64,000 bases of DNA from Actinocrinis puniceicyclus (GCF_018283645.1 NZ_JAGSXH010000002.1:1-64000); one strand, 5' to 3'; positions 9,414-19,734 are shown, numbered from the stretch's first letter. A program made the numbers and translations. Notes: generated from the sequence alone by a model not told the origin.

Positions 9414-10573
9414 GCGGCCTTCTCCCCCTTCTCGATGGCGGCTGCCGCTTCCTTCTCCAGTTCGGTGCGCACGGCGTCGAGCAGTTCGCTCCAGGAGACC
9501 TCGAACTTCTCCACGCCCTCGTCCTCCAGCACCTGCACGACGTCGTCGTACGAGATGCCGAGCGCTTCGAGGTCGCCGATCACCTTGCGCGCCGACTCGT
9601 AGGTGCCGTGCACGGCGTCGCCGTTCGGCGCGCCGTGGTCGGCCTCGGCGTCGAGCGTGGCCTCAGGCATGGTGTTGACGGTGCCGGAGACGACCAGGTC
9701 GTCGACGTACATCGTGTCCTTGTACGCGGGGTCCTTCACGCCGGTCGAGGCCCACAGGGGGCGCTGCGGCTTGGCACCCTTGGCGGCCAGCGCCTTCCAG
9801 CGCTCGGAACCGCTGTACCCTTGGCCGGCGGAGCCGAACACCTCCTCGTACGCCTCGTAGGCGAGGCGGGCGTTGGCGACGGCGGCCTTGCCGAGCAGCG
9901 CGGTGGCCTGCGAGGATCCCAGCTTCTTGAGGCGCTTGTCCACCTCGGTGTCCACGCGCGATACGAAGAACGAGGCGACCGAGGCGATCTTGGACAGGTC
10001 GTGCCCGTTGGCGTAGGCCTGCTCCATACCGTCGAGGAACGCTTCCATGACGGCCTTGTACCGCTCCAGCGAGAAGATCAGCGTCACGTTGACGCTGATT
10101 CCGTGCGCCAGTGTCGCGGTGATCGCGGGCAGGCCCTCCAGGGTCGCCGGGATCTTGATGAACACGTTGTCCCGGTCCACCAGCCACCAAAGCTGCTTGG
10201 CCTCGGCGACGGTGGGCGCGCTCTTGTGCGCCAGCCGCGGGTCCACCTCGATCGACACCCGGCCGTCCTGGCCTTCGGAGGCGTCGAAGGCGGGGCGCAG
10301 GATGTCGGCGGCGTCGCGCACGTCGCGGGTCGTGATCATGCGCACGGCCTCCTCGACGGTGACCTCACGCACGGCCAGCTCGCGGACCTGCGCGTTGTAC
10401 ACCGCGGAGCCGCTGATCGCCTTCTGGAAGATCGTCGGGTTGGTGGTGACGCCCACCACGTGCTTGTCGCGCAGCAGCGCGGCCAGGTTGCCGGACTCGA
10501 TGCGCTCCCGGCTCAGATCGTCCAGCCAGATCGCGACGCCCGCGCCGGACAGCTTCTCAAGACGTTCACTCAT
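9410..10573 (-). CDS. tal: Transaldolase
   Basis: Moves a dihydroxyacetone unit between sugar phosphates in the non-oxidative pentose phosphate pathway. The 387-residue length fits the longer actinobacterial transaldolases. Motifs include [12 protein letters not shown] near the N terminus, the Schiff-base lysine in [10 protein letters not shown] and the downstream [14 protein letters not shown]. It follows tkt after 22 bp and overlaps zwf by 4 bp, as in Streptomyces. Confidence 0.96.
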   Translation of the reverse strand: MSERLEKLSGAGVAIWLDDLSRERIESGNLAALLRDKHVVGVTTNPTIFQKAISGSAVYNAQVRELAVREVTVEEAVRMITTRDVRDAADILRPAFDASEGQDGRVSIEVDPRLAHKSAPTVAEAKQLWWLVDRDNVFIKIPATLEGLPAITATLAHGISVNVTLIFSLERYKAVMEAFLDGMEQAYANGHDLSKIASVASFFVSRVDTEVDKRLKKLGSSQATALLGKAAVANARLAYEAYEEVFGSAGQGYSGSERWKALAAKGAKPQRPLWASTGVKDPAYKDTMYVDDLVVSGTVNTMPEATLDAEADHGAPNGDAVHGTYESARKVIGDLEALGISYDDVVQVLEDEGVEKFEVSWSELLDAVRTELEKEAAAAIEKGEKAA

Positions 10574-10595
10574 GTCTTCTCATCTCCCCTAAGAC

Positions 10596-12695
10596 TCAAT
10601 CGGCAACTGCGGCGAGCGATTCCCGGGCGGCCGCCTCCACGGCCTCGGCGGTGAAGCCGAATTCGCGCAGCAGCGTTGCGAAGTCCGCCGAGGCGCCGTA
10701 GTGCTCCAGCGAGATGACGCGGCCGGCGTCCCCGACGTACCGATACCACGGCTGAGCGACGCCGACTTCCACCGCGACACGCGCCTTGACCGACTTCGGC
10801 AGCACCGAATCCTGGTATCCCACATCCTGCGCTTCGAACCATTCGACGCACGGCATCGACACGACGCGGGTCGGTACGCCGGACTCCTCAAGCCGCTCCC
10901 GCGCGGCCACGGCCAGCTGCACTTCGGAACCGGTGGCGATGAGGATCGCCCGCGGAGTGCCGCCGGACGCCTCGGCCAGCACGTACCCGCCGCGCTTGAC
11001 GCCTTCGTGGACGGAGAGCGCCGAGCCGAGGACCTCACGGTCGAACACCGGCACGTTCTGCCGCGTCAGCGCCAGGCCGACCGGGCCGTCCTGCTCCAGG
11101 GTCGCCTTCCACGCGGCCGCGGTCTCGTTGGCGTCCGCCGGGCGCACGAAGCTGAAGCCGGGGATCGCGCGCAGCGCTGCGTAATGCTCGATCGGCTGGT
11201 GCGTCGGACCGTCCTCGCCGAGGCCGATCGAGTCGTGGGTCCACACGTAGGTGACCGGCAGGTGCATGAGCGAGGCCAGCCGCACGGCCGGGCGCATGTA
11301 GTCGGAGAACACCAGGAAGGTGCCGCCGAACACGCGAGTGTTGCCGTGCAGGGCGATGCCGTTGAGGATCGAGCCCATCGCATGCTCGCGGATGCCGAAG
11401 TGCAGGATCCGCCCGTACGGCGAGGAGCCGCCGAACTCGTTGTCCTGCTCGTAGTACGGCAGGAACGACAGGCCGCCCTTGACGGTGGTGTTGTTGGACT
11501 CGGCCAGGTCCGCGGAACCGCCCCAGAACTCCGGCAGCTGCTCGGCGATCGCCTGGATGACGGCCTCGGACGCCTTGCGGGTGGCCAGGTCCTTGCCGGG
11601 CGGGAACTGCGGCAGCTTCGCGTCCCAGCCGGCCGGAAGCTCGCGCCGGGCGATGCGGTCGAACTCGGCGGCGCGCTGCGCGTTGGCCGCGCGCCAGGCT
11701 TCGTAGCGGGCGCTCCACGCCTCGTGTGCAGCCTTGCCGCGCTCGGCGACCTCGCGGGCGTGCGCGAGGACCTCGTCGGAGACTTCGAAGTGCTGCTGCG
11801 GGTCGAAGCCGAGGATCTGCTTGGTGGCGGCCACTTCGGGCTCGCCGAGCGCGGACCCGTGCGCCTTTCCGGTGTTCTGCAGCTTCGGCGCCGGCCAGGC
11901 GATGATCGTGCGCAGCCGGATGATCGAGGGGCGCTGCGTCTCGTTCTCGGCCGCCACGATCGCCCGGTGCAGCGCCTCGACGTCCTCGACGTATCCGTCC
12001 GGCGTGGTGAACTCGACGGATTGCGTGTGCCAGCCGTACGCCTCGTAGCGCTTGAGGACGTCTTCGGTGAAGGCGACCTTGGTGTCGCCCTCGATGGAGA
12101 TGTGGTTGTCGTCGTAGATGACGACCAGGTTGCCGAGCTTCTGCGTGCCCGCGATGGACGAAGCCTCGCCGGTGACGCCTTCCTCCAGGTCGCCGTCGGA
12201 GGCGAACGCGTAGATCCGGTGGTCGAAGGGCGAGGCGCCGGGTGCGGCGTCGGGGTCGAACAGGCCCCGCTCGTAGCGGGCGGCCATCGCCATGCCGATC
12301 GCGTTGGCCAGGCCCTGGCCGAGCGGTCCGGTGGTGGTCTCCACACCGGCCGTGTGCCCGTGCTCGGGGTGGCCCGGCGTGCGGGATCCCCAGGTGCGGA
12401 AGGATTTCAGGTCGTCGAGGGTGAGCCCGTAGCCGGACAGGTACAGCTGGATGTACAGCGTCAGGCTGGAGTGGCCGGGGGAGAGCACGAAGCGGTCGCG
12501 CCCCACCCACGCCGGGTCGGACGGGTCGTGCCGCAGGTGCTTCTGGAAAAGCAGCGTGGCCGCCGGGGCCAGCGACATCGCGGTGCCGGGGTGGCCGTTG
12601 CCGACCTTCTGCACGGCGTCCATCGCAAGAACCCGGACCGTGTCCACGGTTCGCCGGTCCACCGCGGTCCACTCGAAGGGTGTGGGCGTGCTCAC
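10596..12695 (-). CDS. tkt: Transketolase
   Basis: Thiamine diphosphate enzyme that transfers two-carbon units between sugar phosphates. The 699-residue protein has [13 protein letters not shown], the cofactor motif SDGDLEEG followed by the [10 protein letters not shown] loop, and the transketolase signature around [14 protein letters not shown]. First gene of the pentose-phosphate operon. GTG at 12695 gives the usual N terminus; the nearest purine-rich stretch, AGGAAAGGA, lies 13 nt upstream, rather far, so initiation may depend on a shorter or alternative start. Confidence 0.96.
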   Translation of the reverse strand: MSTPTPFEWTAVDRRTVDTVRVLAMDAVQKVGNGHPGTAMSLAPAATLLFQKHLRHDPSDPAWVGRDRFVLSPGHSSLTLYIQLYLSGYGLTLDDLKSFRTWGSRTPGHPEHGHTAGVETTTGPLGQGLANAIGMAMAARYERGLFDPDAAPGASPFDHRIYAFASDGDLEEGVTGEASSIAGTQKLGNLVVIYDDNHISIEGDTKVAFTEDVLKRYEAYGWHTQSVEFTTPDGYVEDVEALHRAIVAAENETQRPSIIRLRTIIAWPAPKLQNTGKAHGSALGEPEVAATKQILGFDPQQHFEVSDEVLAHAREVAERGKAAHEAWSARYEAWRAANAQRAAEFDRIARRELPAGWDAKLPQFPPGKDLATRKASEAVIQAIAEQLPEFWGGSADLAESNNTTVKGGLSFLPYYEQDNEFGGSSPYGRILHFGIREHAMGSILNGIALHGNTRVFGGTFLVFSDYMRPAVRLASLMHLPVTYVWTHDSIGLGEDGPTHQPIEHYAALRAIPGFSFVRPADANETAAAWKATLEQDGPVGLALTRQNVPVFDREVLGSALSVHEGVKRGGYVLAEASGGTPRAILIATGSEVQLAVAARERLEESGVPTRVVSMPCVEWFEAQDVGYQDSVLPKSVKARVAVEVGVAQPWYRYVGDAGRVISLEHYGASADFATLLREFGFTAEAVEAAARESLAAVAD

Positions 12696-13013
12696 AGTAA
12701 CGCGCGCGTCCTTTCCTGGTGGTGAAAGCGTCAGCGCGTCGGGGCGGACGGCGACGCTGCCAACCAGGGCTGTGCGTGGAGTGCGGATACAGCCTGGCCC
12801 CGCGCGGCGATGCATTGATTCTGTTATCTCACGGGTCACCCTACCCCTACGCGGCCTGCTGACTCGCTGCTGCGGCGCCCAACGCGGCCGTGTGGCGGCG
12901 CGCCCGGCGTTTCCGCACGCTTGGAGACGCCCCCGGCGCACGGCGACGTGTGTCGGGGGTCTAGAGTTTTGTCGAATCAGTTGCACTCGGTAAGTAGTAA
13001 TTGAGGCCAGCCT
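12696..13013. promoter_or_regulatory. Divergent tkt/ctaB control region
   Basis: This 318-bp stretch holds no gene. It must carry the promoters of the minus-strand tkt operon and the plus-strand ctaB. On the plus strand TTGTCG (12969-12974) is followed after 16 bp by TAAGTA (12991-12996), a plausible vegetative promoter about 18 bp before the ctaB start. The segment 12810-12840 is AT-richer and may serve tkt. I see no convincing operator. Confidence 0.4.
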
Positions 13014-14063
13014 GTGACAGCCGTCGAGTCCCACCCGGTGTTGACCGCGGCGCCCGTAGCCGCACCCCCGGCGGTTACCGACGCTGTCGCCGACCGCGGG
13101 CCCGTCGCAACCGGAGGCGCCGCGACCGACGCTTCCTCAGCCGGCGATCACGACGTCGCGGCCGCGAGCCGCGGTACCTGGCGCGACACGCTCGGCGCCT
13201 ACGTCGCGCTGACCAAGCCTCGGATCATCGAGCTGCTGATCGTCACCACGATTCCGGTGATGTTCCTGGCAGCGCACGGGGTGCCGTCCCTGTGGCTGGT
13301 GCTCGCGGTCACGGTCGGCGGTTACCTGTCGGCCGGCAGTGCCAATGCGCTGAACTGCTGGGTGGACCGGGACATCGACGCCGAGATGCGACGTACCCGC
13401 CGCCGACCGCTGCCGCGCCACCGGGTCACGGCCGGGCAGACGGTGGTCTTCGGCCTGGCGCTCGGGGTGTTGTCCACCCTGTGGTTCGGGTTCCTGGTCA
13501 ACTGGCTTTCCAGCGCGCTCGCGCTCGCCGCGAACGTGTTCTACGTGGTCGTCTACTCGATGATCCTCAAGCGGCGTACCTCGCAGAACATCGTGTGGGG
13601 CGGTGCGGCCGGCTGTTTCCCGACGCTGATCGGCTGGACCGCCGTCACCAACCACCTGGCCTGGCCGCCGGTGGTGCTGTTCCTCGTGGTGTTCCTGTGG
13701 ACGCCGCCGCATTTCTGGGCGCTGGCGCTGCGCTACCGCGAGGATTACGCCGCCGCGAAGGTGCCGATGCTGCCGGTGGTCGCCACGGAGCGCCACGTGG
13801 CCTGGCAGATGCTGCTCTACACCTGGGCCACCGTGGTCTGCTCGCTCGTGCTGTGGCCGGTCGCGCACACCGGTGCGATTTACGCTGCGGGCGCCGCCGC
13901 GCTCGGCGCGGTCTTCCTGGTGGAGGCGCACCGGCTGCACTGGGCGGCGCGCAGGGGTGTCGTCGGAGCCGCTTTGCGCCCGATGCGCATGTTCCACTTC
14001 TCCAACAGCTACCTCGCGCTATTGTTCGTCTGCGCCGCGATCGACCCACTGGTCCACCACTAG
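13014..14063 (+). CDS. ctaB: Protoheme IX farnesyltransferase (heme O synthase)
   Basis: Attaches a farnesyl group to protoheme, making heme O for terminal oxidases. The 349-residue UbiA-type membrane prenyltransferase has about nine hydrophobic helices, the first Asp-rich motif [12 protein letters not shown] with [10 protein letters not shown] and the second conserved region [16 protein letters not shown]. Residues 1-55 form an Ala-rich extension before the fold. It diverges from the tkt operon, as in Streptomyces, and its product is the substrate for the ctaA enzyme encoded nearby. Confidence 0.95.
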   Translation: MTAVESHPVLTAAPVAAPPAVTDAVADRGPVATGGAATDASSAGDHDVAAASRGTWRDTLGAYVALTKPRIIELLIVTTIPVMFLAAHGVPSLWLVLAVTVGGYLSAGSANALNCWVDRDIDAEMRRTRRRPLPRHRVTAGQTVVFGLALGVLSTLWFGFLVNWLSSALALAANVFYVVVYSMILKRRTSQNIVWGGAAGCFPTLIGWTAVTNHLAWPPVVLFLVVFLWTPPHFWALALRYREDYAAAKVPMLPVVATERHVAWQMLLYTWATVVCSLVLWPVAHTGAIYAAGAAALGAVFLVEAHRLHWAARRGVVGAALRPMRMFHFSNSYLALLFVCAAIDPLVHH

Positions 14064-14146
14064 CCGCTGCACCGTTGAGCAGCGCTCGCGGCGGCTAAGG
14101 CGCCGGCCGCCGCCGGCGAGGAACGCGACGGAAGACGAGCACGGCC

Positions 14147-15358
14147 GTGGATCTGCTGAGCAACACCGTCCAGCCGTACGCCTGGGGTTCGCCCACCGCG
14201 ATCCCGCGCCTGCTCGGCATCGAGGATCCCGACGGAACGCCGCAGGCGGAGCTGTGGATGGGCGCGCACCCGAGCGGCCCGTCCCGGCTGGCCCGCGACG
14301 GCCGGCAGGTCGGTCTCGACCGCGTGGTGGCCGCCGCCCCCCAGGCGGAGTTGGGCGAGGCGACGGCGCGCCGCTTCGGCGGGCGGCTGCCGTTCCTGCT
14401 CAAGGTCCTGGCGGCGCGCAAGGCCCTGTCGATCCAGCTTCATCCGGACCGGGCGCAGGCCGAGGCCGGTTTCGCGGCCGAGCGGGCGCGGGGCGTGCCG
14501 CGCGGCGCACGCGAGCGGGTGTACGTGGACGACTGGCCCAAGCCCGAGGTGCTGTGCGCGCTGACCCCGTTCGAGGTGCTGGCCGGGCTGCGGCCCGCGC
14601 CGCAGGCCGCCGACGTGCTCTCCCGTCTCGGCGTCGGCGCCTTGGAAGCGGCCTGCGGCGAGCTGCGCGAGCAGCCGAAGCCGGCGACCGTGGCCCGTGT
14701 GCTCGCGGCGCTGCTCGCCTGGCCGGAAACGCGGCGTGCGGGACTGGTCGGTGACGTGGTCTCGGCGGCCGCGGCCGCGGCGCGGCAGCCGTCCGCGTTC
14801 CAGGCCGCCTATGGCGCGGTCGGGCGGATGGCGCAGGACCATCCCGGCGACATCGGCCTGGTGTGCTCGCTGCTGATGAATCACGCCGTCGTGCAGCCGG
14901 GCCAGGCGCTGTTCATGGGCGCCGGCGGCCTGCACGCGTACATCCGCGGCACGGGTATCGAGCTGATGGCCAACTCGGACAACGTCATCCGCGCGGGCCT
15001 CACTCCCAAGCACATAGACATCCCGGAGCTGATGCGGGTGCTCGATCCCGAGGTCCGGGTCCCGATTCTGACCGCGCGTCAGCTCGCCGCCGGAGTCGAG
15101 GTCTTCGACACCCCGGTTCCCGAATTCCGCCTGCACCGCCTGACCGTCGCCTCCGGCGAGGCGTCCGCCTCGCCGCTCGCGGTTCCCGGAACCGGGCTGC
15201 CGCGCATCCTGCTGTGTGTCGACGGCGCGGCGACGGCGATGAGCGGAGGGCGGAAGCTGGAGCTGGGACGCGGCCGGTCGTGTTTCGTGCCTGCCGCCGA
15301 TCCGCCGGTCACGCTCACCGGGGACGCTCTCGTGTTCCTCGCGTCGCCGGGCGAATAA
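14147..15358 (+). CDS. manA: Mannose-6-phosphate isomerase, class I
   Basis: Interconverts mannose 6-phosphate and fructose 6-phosphate; zinc enzyme feeding GDP-mannose, used for glycans and mannosylated lipids. The 403-residue cupin protein shows LPFLLKVL, the metal-ligand motif SIQLHPD, KPEVLCAL, and the GGLHAYIRGTGIELMANSDNVIRAGL signature (about residues 262-287). GTG start 83 bp after ctaB on the same strand. The linkage to ctaB is probably positional only. Confidence 0.92.
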   Translation: MDLLSNTVQPYAWGSPTAIPRLLGIEDPDGTPQAELWMGAHPSGPSRLARDGRQVGLDRVVAAAPQAELGEATARRFGGRLPFLLKVLAARKALSIQLHPDRAQAEAGFAAERARGVPRGARERVYVDDWPKPEVLCALTPFEVLAGLRPAPQAADVLSRLGVGALEAACGELREQPKPATVARVLAALLAWPETRRAGLVGDVVSAAAAAARQPSAFQAAYGAVGRMAQDHPGDIGLVCSLLMNHAVVQPGQALFMGAGGLHAYIRGTGIELMANSDNVIRAGLTPKHIDIPELMRVLDPEVRVPILTARQLAAGVEVFDTPVPEFRLHRLTVASGEASASPLAVPGTGLPRILLCVDGAATAMSGGRKLELGRGRSCFVPAADPPVTLTGDALVFLASPGE

Positions 15359-15409
15359 GGGCTGGACGTCGGACCGCTGTTTGTCGCAGGCCGCCGGTAG
15401 GCTCGCGCC

Positions 15410-15817
15410 ATGAGAGCCACCGCAACGTTCGAGGTCGTCAGCTTCAACCCGACCGCCGTCGTGCCCGAGCCGGCCGTGAAGACCGGTGTGGAGGTCGGGA
15501 TCGCCACGATGGAGAAGCGCTTCCGCGGGGAGGTCGAGGGCCGGTCGGCCACGCTCTTCACCGCCGCGTACGACCAGAAGGCGGGCGTCGGCACGTACGT
15601 CGCCATGGAGTCGTTCGAAGGCTCTGTCGGCGGGCACGCGGGGACGTTCAACTTCGCGCACTCGGCGACGACGCTCGGCTCGGACCGCGACGGCGAGTAT
15701 TTCGTGATCGTCCCGTCCAGCGGTACCGGTGAGCTGACCGGGATCAGCGGTACCGGCGGGCTGTCCGTCGACACCGACGGGACGCACCGGTTCTGGCTGG
15801 AGTACCAGTTGGCCTGA
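15410..15817 (+). CDS. DUF3224 domain protein
   Basis: A 135-residue protein of the DUF3224 family, a small antiparallel beta-barrel resembling allene oxide cyclase. Family residues seen are RATATFEV at the N terminus, the central TYVAMESFEGSVGGHAGTF and GTGELTGISGTGG near the end. No signal peptide or membrane segment; probably cytosolic. No function is established for the family. ATG start 51 bp after manA. Confidence 0.8.
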   Translation: MRATATFEVVSFNPTAVVPEPAVKTGVEVGIATMEKRFRGEVEGRSATLFTAAYDQKAGVGTYVAMESFEGSVGGHAGTFNFAHSATTLGSDRDGEYFVIVPSSGTGELTGISGTGGLSVDTDGTHRFWLEYQLA

Positions 15818-15838
15818 GCCTCAGTTTCAAGGATCAGA

Positions 15839-15863
15839 GCGTTTCACCTACCAGGCGGAACGC
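15839..15863. terminator. Terminator between DUF3224 gene and ctaA
   Basis: GCGTTTCACCT (15839-15849) pairs with AGGCGGAACGC (15853-15863) with one G-U pair and one A-C mismatch around a 3-nt loop. It lies between convergent genes, 22 bp after the DUF3224 stop codon, and a TCCTTT stretch follows on the plus strand. Confidence 0.55.
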
Positions 15864-15883
15864 GCGTGTCCTTTCAACTCGGG

Positions 15884-16933
15884 CTAAACCGCGGCCGGCG
15901 CGGCTTGCGGCCGCACGCGCATCGAGGTCAGGACCCGCCAGGCCGCGATCCAGGTGAGGCAGGCGCCTGTCATGTGCAGCAGCACGAGCCACGAGGGCAG
16001 GGCGGTGAAGTACTGCGTGTAGCCGATCGCGCCCTGTGCGACCAGCACGAGGAACAAGTCACGGGTCGCGCGCACGCTCGCCGCCGGCGCGTCGATCGCC
16101 TTCAGCGCGAACCAGAGGGCGACGGTCAATCCGACCACGATGAACACCAGGTCGGCGTGCGCCTGCGTGATCTCGACCGGCTTGAGCGGCAGCCGGCGCG
16201 CGGCGTCGAGCGCGCCGGCGTGCGGACCGGCACCGGTGACCAGGGTGCCGACCACGACGACGGCGCCGGCCGCGGTCACCAGCGTGCGCGCGAGCCAGAT
16301 CAGCTCCCGGCGCAGCAGCGGCCGCGCGGGCCCGTCGCCCTCCCGGCTGCGCACCCACAGCAGCCAGGCGATCGCGATCATCCCCATCGAGAACGCGAAG
16401 TGGAACGCGACCCAGCCCGGGGCCAACTGGGTGCGCACCGAGATGCCGCCGATGACCGCCTGCGCGAACACCCCGAGGACGAGCGCCCAGGAGTACCTGA
16501 CCAGCACAGGCCGGCGCGGGCGCTGCCGAGCCGTCGCGACGAGCGCGAGACCCGCGGCGGCGGTGACGACGTAGGTCAGCAGCCGGTTGGAGAACTCGAT
16601 GACGCCGTGATAGCCCAGCGACGGCACCGGAACCAGCGAACCGGCCGTGCATTCCGGCCACGTCGGGCAGCCGAGCCCGGAGTTCGTCAGCCGCACCGCT
16701 CCGCCGGTCACCACGATCCCCGTATTCACGATCAGCGCGGCGAGGCAGACCAGCTGCACCGTGCGGGCCGAGGGACGGCGCAGCAGCACCCGCGGGCCGC
16801 GAACGCGGGCGGCGCTCTCGGCGGCGGTCCGCTGCGGCTGGGCCGTCGTGCCGGTCGCGGTGGTGTCTGTCGCTGCGGTGTCGGTCGCCGTCGTGCCGGT
16901 CGCGGTGGTGTCAGTCGCTGCGGTGTCGGTCAC
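15884..16933 (-). CDS. ctaA: Heme A synthase, CtaA/COX15 family
   Basis: Oxidises the C8 methyl of heme O to give heme A for cytochrome c oxidase, in the membrane. The 349-residue protein has eight hydrophobic segments and the paired heme-ligand regions VIEFSNR, FHFAFSMGM and LLHMTGACLTW, plus the GLGCPTWPEC loop whose cysteine pair is typical of the family. GTG at 16933 is preceded by GGGAG. Residues 2-31 are a Thr/Ala/Asp-rich leader encoded by a tandem duplication, not part of the enzyme fold. It follows the ABC-2 permease gene after 5 bp and may be read with it. Confidence 0.92.
   Translation of the reverse strand: MTDTAATDTTATGTTATDTAATDTTATGTTAQPQRTAAESAARVRGPRVLLRRPSARTVQLVCLAALIVNTGIVVTGGAVRLTNSGLGCPTWPECTAGSLVPVPSLGYHGVIEFSNRLLTYVVTAAAGLALVATARQRPRRPVLVRYSWALVLGVFAQAVIGGISVRTQLAPGWVAFHFAFSMGMIAIAWLLWVRSREGDGPARPLLRRELIWLARTLVTAAGAVVVVGTLVTGAGPHAGALDAARRLPLKPVEITQAHADLVFIVVGLTVALWFALKAIDAPAASVRATRDLFLVLVAQGAIGYTQYFTALPSWLVLLHMTGACLTWIAAWRVLTSMRVRPQAAPAAV
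16842..16931. repeat. Two tandem 45-bp units in the 5' end of ctaA
   Basis: Units 16842-16886 and 16887-16931 are identical except for one base (T/A). They begin right after the ctaA start codon and encode two copies of a 15-residue Thr/Ala/Asp/Gly unit. Because 45 is a multiple of three, copy-number change would not alter the reading frame. The near-identity indicates recent duplication or ongoing homogenisation. Confidence 0.95.
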
Positions 16934-16938
16934 GGCCG

Positions 16939-17790
16939 CTACTCCCACTTGAAGGTCTTGGCGGCGGCCGCGATGGCTGCCACGGTCCAAACAGCCAGGA
17001 TGCCGACCGGTCCCCACGGCAGTGCCGAACCGTGCTGCAACACGTCCCGCAGGCCGTCGGTCAGCGCGCCGATCGGCAGGAACTGCAGCGCCGACTGCGC
17101 GCCGTGCCCGAACTTGTCCAGCGGCACGACCACGCCGCCGACCGCCAGCAGCACGAGGAACACGAAGTTGGCCACCGCGAGGGTCGCTTCCGCGCGCAGC
17201 GAACCGGCCAGCAGCAGCGCCAGGCCGCTGAACGCGGCGGTGCCCAGCGCGATCAGCAGCAGCACGGCGAACGGGTCGCCGTGCGGATGCCAACCCATCG
17301 CCAGCGCGATCACCACGAGCAGCGCGGCCTGCAGGCACTCGACCGCCAGGATGGACAGCGATTTGCCCACCATCAGGCCCCAGCGCGGCAGGGGGGTCGC
17401 GCCGAGCCGCTTGAGCACTCCGTAACGGCGCTCGAAACCGGTGGCGATCGCCTGGCTGGCGAAAGCGGTCGACAGGATCGCGGCCCCGAGAACGCCGGGC
17501 GCGAAGTAGTCGATCCTGCTCGAACCGGTCACGGTGCCCAGGGGCTCGGCGGAGAAGGCGATCAGCATCAGCGCCGGAATGACGATGGCGAGCAGCACCT
17601 GTTCGGCGTTGCGCAGCAGCATCCTGGTCTCCAGCGATGCCTGCGCGAGGATCATCCTGGATCGGGCGGCGGGCCGCGGGTCGGGGCGGAAGGCGCCGGG
17701 TTCGCGCAGCGTTGCCCGCTTCCCGCCGCCGTCGGCCGCCTCGGCGCCGGCGGGCACACGGGATGACACGGGCTCGGCGGACGCGGTCAC
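16939..17790 (-). CDS. ABC-2 type transporter permease
   Basis: A 283-residue membrane protein with six predicted hydrophobic segments after a cytosolic N terminus of about 60 residues; the pattern GFERRYGVLKRLGATPLPRW between helices 2 and 3 is typical of ABC-2 exporters. It pairs with the ATPase gene just upstream, overlapping it by 4 bp (GTGA). Substrate unknown; in Streptomyces the same pair sits between ctaA and sufR, so a link to heme or redox homeostasis is possible but unproven. Confidence 0.85.
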   Translation of the reverse strand: MTASAEPVSSRVPAGAEAADGGGKRATLREPGAFRPDPRPAARSRMILAQASLETRMLLRNAEQVLLAIVIPALMLIAFSAEPLGTVTGSSRIDYFAPGVLGAAILSTAFASQAIATGFERRYGVLKRLGATPLPRWGLMVGKSLSILAVECLQAALLVVIALAMGWHPHGDPFAVLLLIALGTAAFSGLALLLAGSLRAEATLAVANFVFLVLLAVGGVVVPLDKFGHGAQSALQFLPIGALTDGLRDVLQHGSALPWGPVGILAVWTVAAIAAAAKTFKWE

Positions 17791-18734
17791 CGCAGTTCCC
17801 TTCCGGTCAGGTCGAGGAAGACGTCTTCCAGGCTGCGCTGCTCGATCGCGAGGTTGCGCGGCATGATCCCGAGGCCGGCGCACCACGCCGTGGTGGCGGC
17901 GAGCGTGTCCGGAGTCACTTCGCCCTCCACCCGGTAGCTGCCCGGCGCGCTCTCCACGGCCTTGCACCCCGGGGCGACGGCGGTGGAGAGGGCGGTCAGG
18001 TCCATGCCGGAGGGCGCCTCGAAGCGGATCGAGTCCTGCGACCGGGTGCCGTCGGCGAGCCGTTGCGGGGAGTCGTAGGCGATGACCCGTCCGGAGTCGA
18101 TGATCGCGACCTTGTCGGCGAGCCGCTCCGCCTCGTCGAGAAGGTGTGTGGTCAACACCACAGTCACCCCGTCCGCGCGCAACTGCTCGATCAGCTCCCA
18201 GGTGGCGTGCCGGGCCTGCACGTCGAGCCCGGCGGTGGGTTCGTCGAGGAAGACCAGCTCGGGGCGGCCGACGACGGCCAGGGCGAGGGAGAGGCGCTGC
18301 TGCTGGCCGCCGGAGAGGCGGCGAAAGGGCGTGCGGCCGCAGGAGTCGAGGCCGAGGCGTTCGATCAGCGCGTCCACGTCCAGCGGATCGGCGTACATGG
18401 AAGCCACGTGCCGCAGCATCTCCGTGGCGCGGATGGCCTGGTAGATCCCGCCGGACTGGAGCATCACGCCGATGCGGGGACGCAGCGCGGCGGCCTCGGT
18501 GATCGGATCGAGCCCCAGGACGCGCACCGTGCCCGCGTCGGGCCTGCGATAACCCTCGCAGCACTCGATCGTGGAGGTCTTTCCCGCCCCGTTGGGGCCG
18601 AGCACCGCGGTCAGGGAGCCGGTCTCGACCCGCAGGTCGAGGCCCTGTACGGCGGTCTTGTGTCCGTATCGCTTGACCAGCCCGCTGATTTCGACCGCGT
18701 AGGGTCGCTCGCTCGACCGCCGGGCTGCGTGCAT
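17787..18734 (-). CDS. ABC transporter ATP-binding protein
   Basis: A 315-residue ATPase with Walker A GPNGAGKTS, signature LSGGQQQRL, Walker B LVFLDEPTAGLD and the H-loop TTHLLDEAE, followed by a C-terminal DrrA-type regulatory extension of about 90 residues. Together with the downstream permease it forms an exporter. Divergently transcribed from sufR; the 157-bp spacer carries the sufR operator. Confidence 0.9.
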   Translation of the reverse strand: MHAARRSSERPYAVEISGLVKRYGHKTAVQGLDLRVETGSLTAVLGPNGAGKTSTIECCEGYRRPDAGTVRVLGLDPITEAAALRPRIGVMLQSGGIYQAIRATEMLRHVASMYADPLDVDALIERLGLDSCGRTPFRRLSGGQQQRLSLALAVVGRPELVFLDEPTAGLDVQARHATWELIEQLRADGVTVVLTTHLLDEAERLADKVAIIDSGRVIAYDSPQRLADGTRSQDSIRFEAPSGMDLTALSTAVAPGCKAVESAPGSYRVEGEVTPDTLAATTAWCAGLGIMPRNLAIEQRSLEDVFLDLTGRELR

Positions 18735-18855
18735 GGTGCGAGTCTACGGTCCGTCTCCGCCCCGGAATTCACGTGGGTCCACTTGTTTCGACGGCCGGTA
18801 GAAGCCGACCGCGGGGCACCGCCGCGGCCGGCACGGAAAGTTAGGCGACCCTCAG

Positions 18856-18895
18856 TTGTGGCCGGGGAAGGAATAAGGCCACAATGGTGTTGTGG
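18856..18895 (+). promoter_or_regulatory. sufR promoter with overlapping palindromic operator
   Basis: TTGTGG (18856-18861) and CACAAT (18880-18885), 18 bp apart, resemble -35 and -10 elements; transcription would then start at or next to the GTG start codon at 18892, a leaderless mRNA. The perfect inverted repeat CCACAA-TGGTG-TTGTGG (18879-18895) covers the -10 element and the start codon, and a third half-site is the -35 itself (TTGTGGCC pairing with GGCCACAA at 18877-18884). No ribosome-binding site lies at normal distance. This arrangement suits autorepression by SufR. Confidence 0.55.
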
Positions 18896-19734
18896 AAATC
18901 GTGGAAGTGCGCGGGCGACGGCCGCAGGCGGAGCAGTCCGCCGAGGCCGGCCTGCCTGCGCTCGCCCCCGACGCCGCCGTAGAGGACCGGGTCGGCACCC
19001 GCAACCGAGTCGCCCGGCTGATCCTGGCCAACGGACCCAGCACCGCCGCGGATCTGGCCGCGCGGCTGGCGCTGACCCCGGCGGGAGTGCGCCGGCATCT
19101 GGACGTGCTGCTGGCCGAGGGCCTGGTGGAGGCCCGCGAGCAGCGAGTCTACGGCCAGCGCGGCCGTGGCCGGCCCGCGAAGGTGTTCGCGCTGACCGGC
19201 GCCGGGCGCGCGGTCTTCCACCACACGTACGACGACATGGCGATCGACGCGCTTCGGTTCATCGCCGAAAGCGGCGGCGAGAAGGCGATCGACGCCTTCG
19301 CGCACCGTCGCTTCGCCGGCCTGGCCGAGCGCTACCGCCTCCTGCTCGCCGGCGCCGCCGCTGCCGAGCGGCCCCGGCTGCTGGCCGAGGCGCTGACCGC
19401 GGACGGATACGCGGCCTCGACCCGCGCGACGGCGGCTGAACAGGCCCCCGGCAAGCATCCGGTCGAGGGCGCGCAGGTCTGTCAACACCACTGCCCGGTC
19501 CAGCACGTGGCCGAGGAGTTCCCGCAGTTGTGCGAAGCCGAGACGCAGGTCTTCGCCGAGCTGCTGGGTACGCACGTGCAGCGGCTGGCCACCATCGCGC
19601 ACGGCGACGGGGTGTGCACCACGTTCATCCCGGCCGCGCCGGCCGCAGCCGGCCAGCCGGAGCACCCGGCGCCCGCCCGAGCATCATCCCCGCGAGTATC
19701 ACGGCACGAACAGTCCGAAGGAGCCTCAGCATGA
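18892..19734 (+). CDS. sufR: SufR, Fe-S cluster-sensing repressor of the suf operon
   Basis: DeoR/ArsR-type winged-helix repressor that binds an Fe-S cluster and represses the suf genes when clusters are sufficient. In 280 residues the N-terminal HTH spans about residues 40-95 ([18 protein letters not shown] and the wing [10 protein letters not shown]). The C-terminal cluster region has cysteines in [17 protein letters not shown] and GDGVCTT, the pattern of SufR. The last 30 residues are Ala/Pro-rich. It overlaps sufB by 4 bp (ATGA), so repressor and operon are made together. Confidence 0.92.
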   Translation: MEIVEVRGRRPQAEQSAEAGLPALAPDAAVEDRVGTRNRVARLILANGPSTAADLAARLALTPAGVRRHLDVLLAEGLVEAREQRVYGQRGRGRPAKVFALTGAGRAVFHHTYDDMAIDALRFIAESGGEKAIDAFAHRRFAGLAERYRLLLAGAAAAERPRLLAEALTADGYAASTRATAAEQAPGKHPVEGAQVCQHHCPVQHVAEEFPQLCEAETQVFAELLGTHVQRLATIAHGDGVCTTFIPAAPAAAGQPEHPAPARASSPRVSRHEQSEGASA

